Source of the DNA: an uncultured Sphingomonas sp.
GTDB taxonomy: Bacteria > Pseudomonadota > Alphaproteobacteria > Sphingomonadales > Sphingomonadaceae
Length of the DNA: 64,000 nt
NCBI GenBank assembly: GCA_913775975.1
Contig: CAJYLQ010000041.1
Span: forward strand, 1-64,000
Direction: 5' to 3'
Each line of letters begins with the position of its first letter. The stretch's first letter is position 1. A program made the position numbers and the translations under genes. The notes beneath the pieces are model-generated. The model ran no database searches. It saw only the letters and a program-made list of their open reading frames with translations, and was not told the DNA's origin. Positions 1-8,092 of this stretch are shown here, in pieces.

Positions 1-311
1 TTTCCGACGATCGGTCCGACCGTCAGACCAATTGATTTTGCATAGGCAAGATCGATTACGGTGTGACCACACGCATTGTCCAGCATGGCCCAAGCGTCGT
101 GGCCATTTATTGTAACCTTCAAGAATACGACGTTGTCGCTGGTATCGATCGGCGTCGGGCTTGAATTGGCTTCGCTCAGGAATGTGATGCTATGTTCTAG
201 AGTTGCTTCCGGCGCCGACTGAGCCTTCGCGGAAGGCGAGGCATCAGCCGGGGCGGCAACCGATGTTACCGCTAATACTGTCATCAATACGGAGCGTAGC
301 GGTCGCATCAT
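1..311 (-). CDS. Secreted retropepsin-like aspartic protease family protein, 3' part outside window
   Basis: Reading from two tandem ATG codons at 311 and 308, the minus strand encodes about 103 residues before the window ends. The start is a signal peptide (MMRPLRSVLMTVLAVTSVAA, then a small-residue cleavage region). The body has the layout of a retropepsin-like fold: a strand ending VTINGHDAWAML, the flap-side acidic turn, then HTVIDLAYAKSIGL. That is how bacterial Asp_protease_2 proteins look around their DTGA motif. Here the turn reads DNACG instead of DTGAS, so the catalytic Asp position is kept but the Thr-Gly is not. It is probably exported to the periplasm. The family call is by pattern only and activity is doubtful. 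Confidence 0.5.
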   Translation of the reverse strand, partial: MMRPLRSVLMTVLAVTSVAAPADASPSAKAQSAPEATLEHSITFLSEANSSPTPIDTSDNVVFLKVTINGHDAWAMLDNACGHTVIDLAYAKSIGLTVGPIVG

Positions 312-514
312 ACTAAGCCATTCTTACTCACATTGCGCTGATCATACGCCGGTCATTTGGCTATCACCAGCCTACTTACCACGGAATGGCTATTTGGTCT
401 GGTTTTCCAATCGTTTCGTGAAAGCCGGTGCCACACTATGTCGGCTATCGCCACCGGCGTTCCCATAAGCGGTCGTTCCGCTGTCCACCAGCACCGGACG
501 TGAAAGCGTCATCG

Positions 515-1096
515 CTAAGACCTACCCCGCTTCTCGACGCGCTGGATCGCAGCACGGGAAACCATGTAGCGGGTCGCTAGGAGCCCCAAGGAAGCCCCGT
601 CAGCACGGGCAGCGAGGATTTCCCTCTCTTGATCGCCGGTGAGGCTCCTAGGCCTTCCGAGGGCTTTACCAGCGGCCTTGGCTCTATCGAGTCCGGCTTG
701 GGTCCGCTCGATAAGCAGGTCGCGCTCAAACTCTGCGACGGCGGCGATAACCTGCATCGTCATACGGCCTGCCGGGGACGTTAGATCAACACCACCGAGC
801 GCAAGGCAGTGAACCCGGACTCCATCGCTGGCGAGACGGTCCACGGTTGCCCTCACGTCCATGGCATTTCTGCCAAGTCGGTCCAGCTTGGTGACGATCA
901 GAACGTCACCGGCTTCAAGCCGATCGACCAAACGGGCGAACCCCTTGCGCTCCATTGCGGCGATCGATCCCGACACGGTTTCGGTGACGATCCGCTTCGG
1001 CTCCACAGCGAACCCAGCCTGTTCAATCTCCCGCACCTGATTGTCGGTGGTCTGATCCAAGGTGGACACGCGGCAGTAAGCGAAGGTCCGGGCCAT
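515..1096 (-). CDS. Serine recombinase (resolvase/invertase family)
   Basis: A full-length (193 aa) small serine recombinase that breaks and rejoins DNA through a 5'-phosphoserine link. The catalytic domain opens with the signature YCRVST-DQ, placing the nucleophile at Ser11. It continues through the conserved TKLDRLGRNA helix and the FERDLLIERTQAGL arm region. A C-terminal Hin-like helix-turn-helix spans about residues 150-190. The ATG at 1096 is preceded by a GGAG ribosome site. It points away from the DGQHR gene, about 105 bp from that gene's stop. No res sites or invertible segment were found nearby. It could belong to a resolvase of a decayed transposon or an invertase, and its substrate is unknown. 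Confidence 0.88.
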   Translation of the reverse strand: MARTFAYCRVSTLDQTTDNQVREIEQAGFAVEPKRIVTETVSGSIAAMERKGFARLVDRLEAGDVLIVTKLDRLGRNAMDVRATVDRLASDGVRVHCLALGGVDLTSPAGRMTMQVIAAVAEFERDLLIERTQAGLDRAKAAGKALGRPRSLTGDQEREILAARADGASLGLLATRYMVSRAAIQRVEKRGRS

Positions 1097-1201
1097 AGCG
1101 ATCTCCTGTATCGATTCTCTGCATCGGAAGTAGCAGTGTATCGAAACTGTGTGGAGTCTATTTTACGCCATGGGTTGGCAGGATGTATCGAAAACCTCCT
1201 A

Positions 1202-2986
1202 TTACGATCCTTCGCTATTCGCTACCTCCGAGGCCGATTGTGGATCTGATGTTGACTGCGAAGCTGATCCCGATCCGTCGGAAAAATGCGTCTGCACTAT
1301 CTTCTCGGCCATTTTGCCATATTGGCTCGAATGATATGTCGAGTAGTCAAAGTCACCAATACCTGTTAGGGACGCCTTGAGTCCATCAAATTCTATATTA
1401 ATGCCCTTTTCGATGAGAAGGCGCATAGTAATCAAGAAGCTATTAATGTATGTCGTGGCGAGCACGCGTCCTTCCACCTTCGGATCGGTATCCCAGCGAA
1501 CAGCAGGAATATTTGCTCGAACGGCAGACAGCATGACATTTATTGTCTTCACGCAGAAATCAACATAGCGGGTGAGAGCATTTTCATTTTGCTGTTCTGC
1601 AACCATATTCTTTTCGGGATCATCCCATATGGCAAAGATGGAGTCCGGTCCCTTTGTCTTCACCAGGGGGCGTAGACCATAACTGACAATCGAAGTTGTC
1701 TTTAGCTTGTCACTGTCGTAGAAATACTGCTGTACCCGGCCCGCTAATGGACCGGTGCGTGCGAGACCCCCAAGCACCCTCGCTGCGATCGACTCGTTTG
1801 AAAATGGTTCAAGCACCATTCCTATCGCCTGCTTAAGCGTCGACTTAGCGGAGGTTTGATTAGAGTTAATTTCTAGAAATAACTTTGCTTCGAACTTTTC
1901 GCGAGCAGCGATTTCCGTATTTTCGGGGTATATAATACCGGTCACTAGTAGATTCTGCTGCACTCTAAGAGCAGCGATCTCTAGATCATCTTCCAATGTT
2001 TCATGATATGCAAATACACGGTGCTGACCGTCGATCAGACCGACAGAGTTTGGCTTTGTCGGTAGCTTGATTTTCACAGGCGCCGTATCGACTAGCGACT
2101 TAGCATCAATCGTATTGCTTTTTGGATCGACAGGTTTAACGTCAGATGGTAGCGTAACAATTATGTTGTTGATGAATACTCGCTTTTCCTTTTTAAGGTA
2201 CGACCTAATACCCTCTACCTTAGTGCGCGAGATCATCCGCTGATATAAATTCAACGAATCACGCCAGCCATCAGCACGAAGGACATAGGCCGTTTTCAAA
2301 ATCGCATCCGGGTCTGCGTAGAATGAGACTACTTTGTAACCATCATCAAAGTTAGAATGAGCCTCTGGAAGTATCGACCCATGGTACTCAGATGAACTAT
2401 CGGAGATTACTATTTTACCGTTCTCTCCTATGTTTTTCACGTCCAAACCTAGGAAATGGAAAATTTCAAATCTCGCTGACTTTCTTATAGCATCTACAAC
2501 GGACACAAAATATCGAAGTGCCGGGTAATCCAGGTACGCTATTCCAGGAACGTTGTCTTTATAGTGGCTGTCAAACTCATATCTGGAGCAATACAAGATA
2601 CGAATTTGCAACTTCGATTTATGATAGACTGCTGGGAATTTATCTACAGATGCCGGAAAGGTGGCTTTTAAAAAATCGACAAAGGCGACAGGATTCGCAT
2701 TAACCTTATCATAAAAGACCTTTTTGTTTTTTAAGTGCGGCCCTACGTTCTCCGACTTCGAAACGGTATACTCACACAGCACTATGACGTTTTCATACAC
2801 AAAAACGTCATCTAGATCCGATGCTTGGTTCTCAAACGAAAACTGCTTGTCGACAATTTCATCAATTCGGGAAAATCCGCTTCCTCGGAAAGTCGCTCTT
2901 ACAAGCTTTCGATGATCTGCCTGAACCTTCTTCTGAATATCCGCAGGTGTAAGGGGGCCTTTAGCCTTCTTCTTTTTATTCGCCAC
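1202..2986 (-). CDS. DGQHR-motif protein, putative restriction/defence partner of a DNA methyltransferase
   Basis: A 594-residue protein carrying the diagnostic DGQHR motif at residues 319-323 (VGLIDGQHRVFAYHE). It is followed by FLEINSNQTSAKSTLKQ at about 370-386, as in DndB/DGQHR-family proteins. The N-terminal 130 residues contain a strand-rich block with Asp59/Asp60 and Glu72 (DDVFVYENVIVLCEY). This could be a divergent PD-(D/E)xK nuclease core, but that is inference. The C-terminus ends in a Ser-rich tail. The GTG start at 2986 has an AGGGG site 6 nt upstream and overlaps the methyltransferase stop by 11 nt, so the two are translationally coupled. Low GC suggests transfer. The family is known from phosphorothioation control (DndB) and from methylase-linked cassettes; the biochemical role here is unknown. 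Confidence 0.75.
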   Translation of the reverse strand: MANKKKKAKGPLTPADIQKKVQADHRKLVRATFRGSGFSRIDEIVDKQFSFENQASDLDDVFVYENVIVLCEYTVSKSENVGPHLKNKKVFYDKVNANPVAFVDFLKATFPASVDKFPAVYHKSKLQIRILYCSRYEFDSHYKDNVPGIAYLDYPALRYFVSVVDAIRKSARFEIFHFLGLDVKNIGENGKIVISDSSSEYHGSILPEAHSNFDDGYKVVSFYADPDAILKTAYVLRADGWRDSLNLYQRMISRTKVEGIRSYLKKEKRVFINNIIVTLPSDVKPVDPKSNTIDAKSLVDTAPVKIKLPTKPNSVGLIDGQHRVFAYHETLEDDLEIAALRVQQNLLVTGIIYPENTEIAAREKFEAKLFLEINSNQTSAKSTLKQAIGMVLEPFSNESIAARVLGGLARTGPLAGRVQQYFYDSDKLKTTSIVSYGLRPLVKTKGPDSIFAIWDDPEKNMVAEQQNENALTRYVDFCVKTINVMLSAVRANIPAVRWDTDPKVEGRVLATTYINSFLITMRLLIEKGINIEFDGLKASLTGIGDFDYSTYHSSQYGKMAEKIVQTHFSDGSGSASQSTSDPQSASEVANSEGS

Positions 2987-3944
2987 TGATCACCCCTTCG
3001 CCAGTCCAACTATCGGGTCGTTTTGCCACAGCTTCGCCGGGCTTAGGCTGACGGACAGCCAAACCCGATTGCCGAAGGGGCAACGCTCCGCGGTCTAATT
3101 CCATCAACCGTTCTACGGTCAACTTCACGTAATCGGGGCTTTTATCAATGCCGATTGCCCGTCGCCTTGCCTTGAGCGCTGCAATTGCGGCGGTTCCCGC
3201 TCCTAGGAATGGATCTAAGATCCAATCGTTCTCCTTGGAAAAAGCAAGCACGCACCGCTCGGCAAGTTCGTGCGGGAATTGGCATGGATGAACCGTTTTT
3301 TCAGGATGCCCAGCCTTTACGTTAGGAATGTCCCAGACGGGATCATCGACGAAAGCATCCTTGGCGTCGAACGTCCAATAATCCGAGGGATTTTTTCCTT
3401 TTGGATTACCGCTAGGAAGTCCTGCCCGACTACCCTTCGCAGCGCTGTGCCGCTTACCAGGATAAATTTGAGGCACTCGAATAGGATCTAAGTTAAAGAC
3501 ATAATCATCCGACTTTGTCATCCACAAAAGCGTCTCGTACCGTCCTGAAAATCGACGCGTAGCATGGAGCCCAAAATTGAAGCGCCATATAATTCTATTT
3601 CTTAGCTTGAATCCTCGCTCGCTAAATAGTCTATAGAACACCATATCTAACGGGATTATTTCCCCGTCACGCACGAAGTTGCCTGTTTGCCAGCAAACGC
3701 TACCGCTATAGCTAACCTTATCACAAATCTTCGCAATGATCGGATCAAGCCACGCAATGTACTCGTCCAAAGACATTTTGCTATCGCGTTCGTATGACTT
3801 TCCAATGTTATATGGTGGCGAAGATATGACCAGTTGAACACTCGCGTCTTCTACGCTGTCCAAAACGTTAATTGCGTCACCCTCAACTATTCGGTAGCGG
3901 AGATCGTCGTCTAGAAGGCCGGGTAGCAAGTCCATCTCCACCAA
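2976..3944 (-). CDS. Site-specific DNA methyltransferase (beta class, N6-adenine or N4-cytosine)
   Basis: A 322-residue amino-methyltransferase. The catalytic motif IV, SPPY at residues 42-45 (ISSPPYNIGKSYE), precedes the SAM-binding motif I, DPFLGAGT at 244-251. This order defines the beta class. The SPPY variant is common in N4-cytosine enzymes but also occurs in N6-adenine ones, so the methylated base is unresolved. The target-recognition region lies between the motifs (about 100-230). The TTG at 3944 has GGAG five bases upstream; an ATG at 3935 is the alternative start. It is the first gene of a two-gene unit with the DGQHR protein, and its AT-rich composition contrasts with the core. It would protect host DNA if its partner cuts. 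Confidence 0.88.
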   Translation of the reverse strand: MVEMDLLPGLLDDDLRYRIVEGDAINVLDSVEDASVQLVISSPPYNIGKSYERDSKMSLDEYIAWLDPIIAKICDKVSYSGSVCWQTGNFVRDGEIIPLDMVFYRLFSERGFKLRNRIIWRFNFGLHATRRFSGRYETLLWMTKSDDYVFNLDPIRVPQIYPGKRHSAAKGSRAGLPSGNPKGKNPSDYWTFDAKDAFVDDPVWDIPNVKAGHPEKTVHPCQFPHELAERCVLAFSKENDWILDPFLGAGTAAIAALKARRRAIGIDKSPDYVKLTVERLMELDRGALPLRQSGLAVRQPKPGEAVAKRPDSWTGEGVISGE

Positions 3945-4102
3945 CAGTTCTCCAACATATTCGATCGTCGATGGGGCGTAGTTGCAATAGCAAATCGCTC
4001 AACCACGATTTTTCAGCCGCCAAACCGATGTGGGTCAGAATGTTGGGTGCCGCATCTACACGCGAAAAAAATGCTGTAAATGCAACACCTTACGGTGATG
4101 GC

Positions 4103-4193
4103 TGGCGGAGCGGGAGGGATTCGAACCCTCGATACGGTTTTGCCGTATACTCACTTTCCAGGCGAGCGCCTTCGACCACTCGGCCACCGCTCC
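4103..4193 (-). tRNA. tRNA-Ser(GGA)
   Basis: On the minus strand a 91-nt cloverleaf starts GGAGCGGTGGCCGAGTGG. It has anticodon GGA in the loop CTGGAAA, the long variable arm typical of serine tRNAs (TATACGGCAAAACCGTAT pairs with itself), the T-loop GGTTCGAATCC, and an encoded CCA end. The acceptor arms GGAGCGG (4187-4193) and CCGCTCC pair perfectly. Its 3' end faces the low-GC block on the left, consistent with use as an integration site. Confidence 0.97.
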
Positions 4194-4263
4194 GCATTCG
4201 CTGGAAGGCGCGCGATAGGCGGGAGTGGCGCGCTGTGCAAGCATTGCGTGACGATGGGCGCTG

Positions 4264-5193
4264 ATGCAGGTTGGGGATATGACCAATCCCGTCGTCCTGC
4301 TCCCGTTGCTGCTCCAGGCGGCAGCGCCCGTCGTCCAGCCCGCGCCGGTGCCCGTCGCTCCATCCGCGTCGGCGCAGGCCGCCGCCGCGCCGGGCGATCC
4401 GCTGCCCGAGGACTGGGTGACGATCCCCGATGACGAGATCCTGGTGATGACGCTGGCGAAGGGCGGCATGGTCGCGATCCGGCTGGCCGTGCCCTATGCC
4501 CCCATCCATATCGGGAACGTCCGCAAGCTGGCGCTGGCGCACTGGTGGGACGGGACGAGCATCTATCGCGCGCAGGACAATTATGTCGCGCAATGGGGCG
4601 ATGCGTCGGGCAAGAAGCCGCTGCCGCCGGGCCTCGTCGCGACGCCGCCCGCCGAATATGACCGCCCGGGCGCCAGCGCCGTCGCGCGGCTGGGGCGGCG
4701 CGACCCCTATGCCGACTGGGCGGGCTACAGCCGCGACGGGTGGCCGATGGCAGGCAATTTCCAGTCCGAATGGCTGACGCACTGCTATGGCATGGTCGGC
4801 GTCGGCCGCGATATGGCGCCCGATACCGGCAATGGCGCCGAACTGTATGCGGCGATCGGCCACGGGCCCCGCGCGCTGGACCGCAACGTCGCGCTGATCG
4901 GCCGCGTGGTCGACGGGGTCGAGCATCTGTCGACGCTGCCGCGCGGCACGGGCGATCTGGGCTTCTACGCGACCGAGGCGGAGCGGACGCCGATCGCTTC
5001 GATCCGCCTCGCCAGCGACATGCCGGAGGCTGCGCGCCCCCGCTATCAGTATCGCAAGCCCGACAGCCCGCGCTTCGCCGCCTGGATCGCGGGGCGGGAG
5101 AACCGGCAGCCGCCCTTCTTCATGGTGCCGGCGGGCGGCGCGGACATCTGCAACGCGATGCCGCCCGTGCGGCGGCTGCCGATGGGCGGGTGA
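4264..5193 (+). CDS. Exported cyclophilin-type peptidyl-prolyl cis-trans isomerase
   Basis: A 309-residue protein with an N-terminal hydrophobic export signal (NPVVLLPLLLQAAAP) and an Ala/Pro-rich linker. A cyclophilin-like barrel starts near residue 55. The family pattern is visible in the strand VAIRLAVPYAPIHIGNVRKLA, where other cyclophilins have LFPDKAPKTVENF, followed by the active-site region WWDGTSIYRAQDNYVAQWGD. It should catalyse proline isomerisation during folding of exported proteins. The ATG at 4264 gives the longest form; ATG 4279 (MTNPVV) would give a tighter signal peptide. Its stop is followed by a hairpin shared with the convergent glmS gene. The lumenal extension after residue 230 is longer than in minimal cyclophilins. 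Confidence 0.78.
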   Translation: MQVGDMTNPVVLLPLLLQAAAPVVQPAPVPVAPSASAQAAAAPGDPLPEDWVTIPDDEILVMTLAKGGMVAIRLAVPYAPIHIGNVRKLALAHWWDGTSIYRAQDNYVAQWGDASGKKPLPPGLVATPPAEYDRPGASAVARLGRRDPYADWAGYSRDGWPMAGNFQSEWLTHCYGMVGVGRDMAPDTGNGAELYAAIGHGPRALDRNVALIGRVVDGVEHLSTLPRGTGDLGFYATEAERTPIASIRLASDMPEAARPRYQYRKPDSPRFAAWIAGRENRQPPFFMVPAGGADICNAMPPVRRLPMGG

Positions 5194-5199
5194 GGGGAA

Positions 5200-5235
5200 G
5201 GGGCCGCCGGCGGTTCCACGCCCGGCGGCGGCCCC
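5200..5235. terminator. Hairpin between convergent cyclophilin and glmS genes
   Basis: The arms GGGGCCGCCG (5200-5209) and CGGCGGCCCC (5226-5235) pair perfectly over 10 bp and fill the short gap between two converging genes, so they can serve both strands. There is no clear T-tract, so efficiency as an intrinsic terminator is uncertain. Confidence 0.5.
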
Positions 5236-5241
5236 TTGCGG

Positions 5242-7068
5242 TCAGCGGACCGTCACCGCCTTCGCCAGCGCGCGGGGGCGGTCGATGTTGCGGCCCAGCT
5301 TCACCGCGCAGTGATAGGCGAACAGCTCGCCCGCCACGAGCTGGATCATCGGGTCCATGAACCGCGACACGCTGGGCAATTCGACATAGGCCTCGAAAAA
5401 ATCCTCCGCGAAGACCGACGGCAGGTCGTGCCCGAAGCCGATGATGTTGCCGCCACGCGCGCGAATCTCGTGCAGGCTGGAGACGACGTGCGCGAACCCT
5501 TCCGGGTCGTGCGCGGCGTTGGGGATGAAGGCGACGGTGAAGAACTTCTCGTCGATCAGCGAGATGGTGCCGTGCTTCAGGAAGCCGGCCGGCATCGCCT
5601 CGGCGTGAATATACGACACTTCCTTGAACTTCAGCGCGGATTCGGCGGCGACCGGCCAGTGCAGGCCGCGGCCCAGGAAGAACCAGTGTTCGATCCAGCG
5701 ATAGCGCTCCGCGACCTCCTTGATCGCGGGCGACAGCGACTGGACGAGGATGTCGAGCTGGCCGGCAAGGGCCGTCAGGTCGGCGACGTCCGCGCCGCCG
5801 GACGCACCCGCGCCAGCGGCGGCGACTTCGGCCGCGAGGCGCCAGACGATCGCGGTCTGGCTGATGACCGATTTGGTCGACAGCACGCACACCTCGCGCC
5901 CGGCGCGCTGCAGGATCGGGAAGTCCGCCATGCGCTGCGCGGTGGAGCCGTCGACATTGTTCACCGCGACCAGCGCCGCGCCGTTCGCCTGCGCCGCCTC
6001 CATCACGCGCAGCGTGTCATAGGTCTCCCCCGACTGCGACACCGCGATCAGCGCGCTGTCCTTGCCCAGCGTGGCGAGGCCCTGAAACTCGTCGGCGGAG
6101 TGGCAGACGGTGCGCTGGCCGGCGATCTGCTGGAAATAATATTGGCCCAGCATACAGACATAGTGCGAGCTGCCCGCGCCACAGAACGCCACGTCGGCCC
6201 CCGCCAGCCGCGCGGCGGCGGGGGCGAAGGCGGCGGTCGGCATCGCCGCGACGGTGCGCACCGCCTCTGCCGTCTCCGTGATCTCCTTGATCATGTAATG
6301 CGGGAAATGGCCGAGTTCCGACGCCTCCGCGACGGTAGTCAGCGGCACCTGCTCGACGGCGCGCTCCGGGAACCCTTCGGTCAGGAAGCTGCCGACGCGA
6401 ACCTGGCCGTCCTCGACGAAGGCGATCTCGTCCTCTTCGAGATAGGCGATCCAGCCGTCCTGCCCGGCGACCGCGATCGGGTCCGAGCAGATATAGCCCG
6501 CGCCATCGGCGTGGCCGACCGCGATCGGGCTCATCCGGCGCGCCGCGACGAGCAGCCCCGGACGCTCCGTGCAGGTGATCGCGAGGCCGAATTCGCCTGA
6601 TAGCGCGGCGAGCGTGGTGAACAGCGCGGCGTTTAGGTTGCCGCCATTCGCGGCGTAGTTGCGGGCGAGGAGGTGGGCGATCACCTCCGTATCGGTTTCG
6701 GAGGAGAAGGTGACGCCGCCGCCGATCAGGTCGCGCTTCAGTTCGAGGAAATTGTCGATCACGCCGTTATGGACGACCGCGAACTTGCCGTCGAAGCTGC
6801 GGTGCGGATGCGCGTTCGCCACCGTCACGCCGCCATGCGTCGCCCAGCGGGTATGGCCGATCGCGGTGGTGACGACGGGGAGGCCGCCCGAGATGAGCTG
6901 CACCGAATCGTCCGACAGCGGGCCGGTGCCGCGTACGATCTCGAACCCCGTATCGCCCGCGAAGGCGAAGCCGTAGGAATCGTAGCCGCGATATTCGAGC
7001 TTCTCGAGCGCGTGGACGGTCCGGTCCTGCACCGGCTGGCTGGAAACGAAGGCGACGATACCGCACAT
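5242..7068 (-). CDS. glmS: Glutamine-fructose-6-phosphate aminotransferase (isomerizing)
   Basis: A 608-residue enzyme that makes glucosamine-6-phosphate from fructose-6-phosphate and glutamine, the first step towards peptidoglycan and LPS amino sugars. The N-terminal glutaminase domain starts with the catalytic MCGIV (Cys2 after Met removal) and LEYRGYDSYG. Two SIS sugar-isomerase domains follow, one with SQSGETYDT and one ending RNIDRPRALAKAVTVR. The C-terminal loop reads HAEAMPAGFLKHG, different from the HAEAYAAGELKHG of E. coli GlmS, so this is a divergent branch. An AGGAGTGA-type ribosome site precedes the ATG. It is divergent from infA, and no glmS ribozyme was recognised in the 216-bp leader. 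Confidence 0.95.
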   Translation of the reverse strand: MCGIVAFVSSQPVQDRTVHALEKLEYRGYDSYGFAFAGDTGFEIVRGTGPLSDDSVQLISGGLPVVTTAIGHTRWATHGGVTVANAHPHRSFDGKFAVVHNGVIDNFLELKRDLIGGGVTFSSETDTEVIAHLLARNYAANGGNLNAALFTTLAALSGEFGLAITCTERPGLLVAARRMSPIAVGHADGAGYICSDPIAVAGQDGWIAYLEEDEIAFVEDGQVRVGSFLTEGFPERAVEQVPLTTVAEASELGHFPHYMIKEITETAEAVRTVAAMPTAAFAPAAARLAGADVAFCGAGSSHYVCMLGQYYFQQIAGQRTVCHSADEFQGLATLGKDSALIAVSQSGETYDTLRVMEAAQANGAALVAVNNVDGSTAQRMADFPILQRAGREVCVLSTKSVISQTAIVWRLAAEVAAAGAGASGGADVADLTALAGQLDILVQSLSPAIKEVAERYRWIEHWFFLGRGLHWPVAAESALKFKEVSYIHAEAMPAGFLKHGTISLIDEKFFTVAFIPNAAHDPEGFAHVVSSLHEIRARGGNIIGFGHDLPSVFAEDFFEAYVELPSVSRFMDPMIQLVAGELFAYHCAVKLGRNIDRPRALAKAVTVR

Positions 7069-7284
7069 GGCCGAGGGTCACTCCTGTATTCGGACGGTTA
7101 TGCGCGCCATGGCAGGCGCGGGAAGGGCGGGCAAGCGGCAGCCGATCGGTGACGATGGGGCCAACGGCAGGCGGTGCGCGGATAGGGCGCGCAGCCTTGC
7201 CGGCCGATGGCGCAAACCCTACCTTTATTTCATGCGCGGTTTTCGCTAAGGCGACGCGCCTTCACGACAACCCGAGGACTTTGT

Positions 7285-7503
7285 TTGGCCAAGGAAGAAC
7301 TGCTCGAAATGCGCGGCCGCGTGGTGGAATTGCTCCCCAACGCGATGTTCCGCGTGCAGCTCGAGAACGATCACGAGATTCTGGGGCATACCGCCGGCAA
7401 GATGCGCAAGAACCGCATCCGTGTGCTGGTGGGCGACGAGGTGCTCGTCGAGCTGACCCCCTATGACCTGACCAAGGGTCGGATCACCTATCGCTTCAAG
7501 TGA
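7285..7503 (+). CDS. infA: Translation initiation factor IF-1
   Basis: A 72-residue S1-fold (OB-fold) protein that occupies the ribosomal A site during initiation. The sequence [21 protein letters not shown] through to [16 protein letters not shown] is the near-invariant IF-1 pattern. The conserved N-terminus (residue 2 is Ala of AKEELL) shows that translation starts at the TTG at 7285, with GAGG about 7 nt upstream. Longer in-frame extensions do not match the family. It heads a compact block with maf, an RNase G-like gene, yacG and tRNA-Phe, an order common in sphingomonads. Confidence 0.97.
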
Positions 7504-7516
7504 CGGGCTGGCGGGC

Positions 7517-8092
7517 ATGACCGTACGGCTCGTCCTGGCGTCCTCCTCGCCGCGGCGGCGCGACCTGCTGTCGCGGATCGGCGCGGAGCCGGCGCGCGTG
7601 GCGTCGCCCGATATCGACGAGACGCCGCACCCACGCGAACTGCCGCGCGATTACGCACTGCGGCTGGCGGTGGAAAAGGCGCGCGCGGTGCCGCGCGGGG
7701 ACGATGAGATCGTCATCGCCGGCGACACGACGATCGCGGTCGGTCGCCGCATCCTGCCGCCCGCGACGGACGAGGCGGTGCAGCGGCGGCTGCTCGCGCT
7801 ACTGTCTGGCCGGCGGCATCATGCGCTGTCGGCGATCTGCGTGATCGACGCGGGCGGGCGCGAACGGACGCGGCTGGCCGATACGATCGTCGCGTTCAAG
7901 CCGCTCTCGCCTGCCGAGATCGATGCCTATGTCGCGTGCGGCGAGGGGCTGGGGAAGGCCGGCGGCTATGCCATTCAGGGCCGGGCGGAGGCGTTTGTCC
8001 GCTCTCTGTCGGGCAGCCATTCGGGCGTGATCGGCCTGCCGCTGTTCGAGGCGCGCGCGCTGCTGAAGGCGGCCGGACTGCCGCTTGCCTGA
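7517..8092 (+). CDS. maf: Maf-family nucleoside triphosphate pyrophosphatase
   Basis: A 191-residue Maf/HAM1-fold protein that hydrolyses nucleoside triphosphates (dTTP/UTP or modified pyrimidines in characterised members) to monophosphates and pyrophosphate, a house-cleaning role. The N-terminal LASSSPRRRDLLSRIG is the family signature. It is followed by SPDIDET, the A-x-EKA helix (RLAVEKARAV) and the acidic AGDTTIAV motif, and near the C-terminus GKAGGYAIQG. It starts 13 bp after infA, and its stop is overlapped by the next gene. Confidence 0.93.
   Translation: MTVRLVLASSSPRRRDLLSRIGAEPARVASPDIDETPHPRELPRDYALRLAVEKARAVPRGDDEIVIAGDTTIAVGRRILPPATDEAVQRRLLALLSGRRHHALSAICVIDAGGRERTRLADTIVAFKPLSPAEIDAYVACGEGLGKAGGYAIQGRAEAFVRSLSGSHSGVIGLPLFEARALLKAAGLPLA

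Larger units (their letters stand above)
1..4100. mobile_element. Probable accessory island segment adjoining tRNA-Ser(GGA)
   Basis: All four genes here are on the minus strand and lie directly downstream of the 3' end of tRNA-Ser, the usual insertion point for islands. The methyltransferase and DGQHR genes are clearly more AT-rich than anything in the core and use A/T-ending codons freely. A serine recombinase is present. The left boundary lies outside the window, and I found no tRNA-end direct repeat or tyrosine integrase in this stretch, so the island call is inferred from composition and context. Confidence 0.5.

Noticed and set aside
515..1096. Serine recombinase as the integrase of the left island
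   Set aside because: It is a small resolvase/invertase, not a large serine integrase, and tRNA-targeted islands normally use tyrosine integrases. The true integrase, if any, is outside the window.
1149..2915. Plus-strand open frames of 60-65 codons in the left island
   Set aside because: All are antisense to the DGQHR gene or its flank and have no ribosome sites.
5236..6600. A 454-codon open frame on the plus strand
   Set aside because: It is antisense to glmS, with no recognisable domains and His/Arg-rich translation.
7069..7284. A glmS ribozyme or other riboswitch in the glmS leader
   Set aside because: No glmS ribozyme core was recognised; that ribozyme is known from Gram-positive bacteria, and this leader is short and unremarkable.
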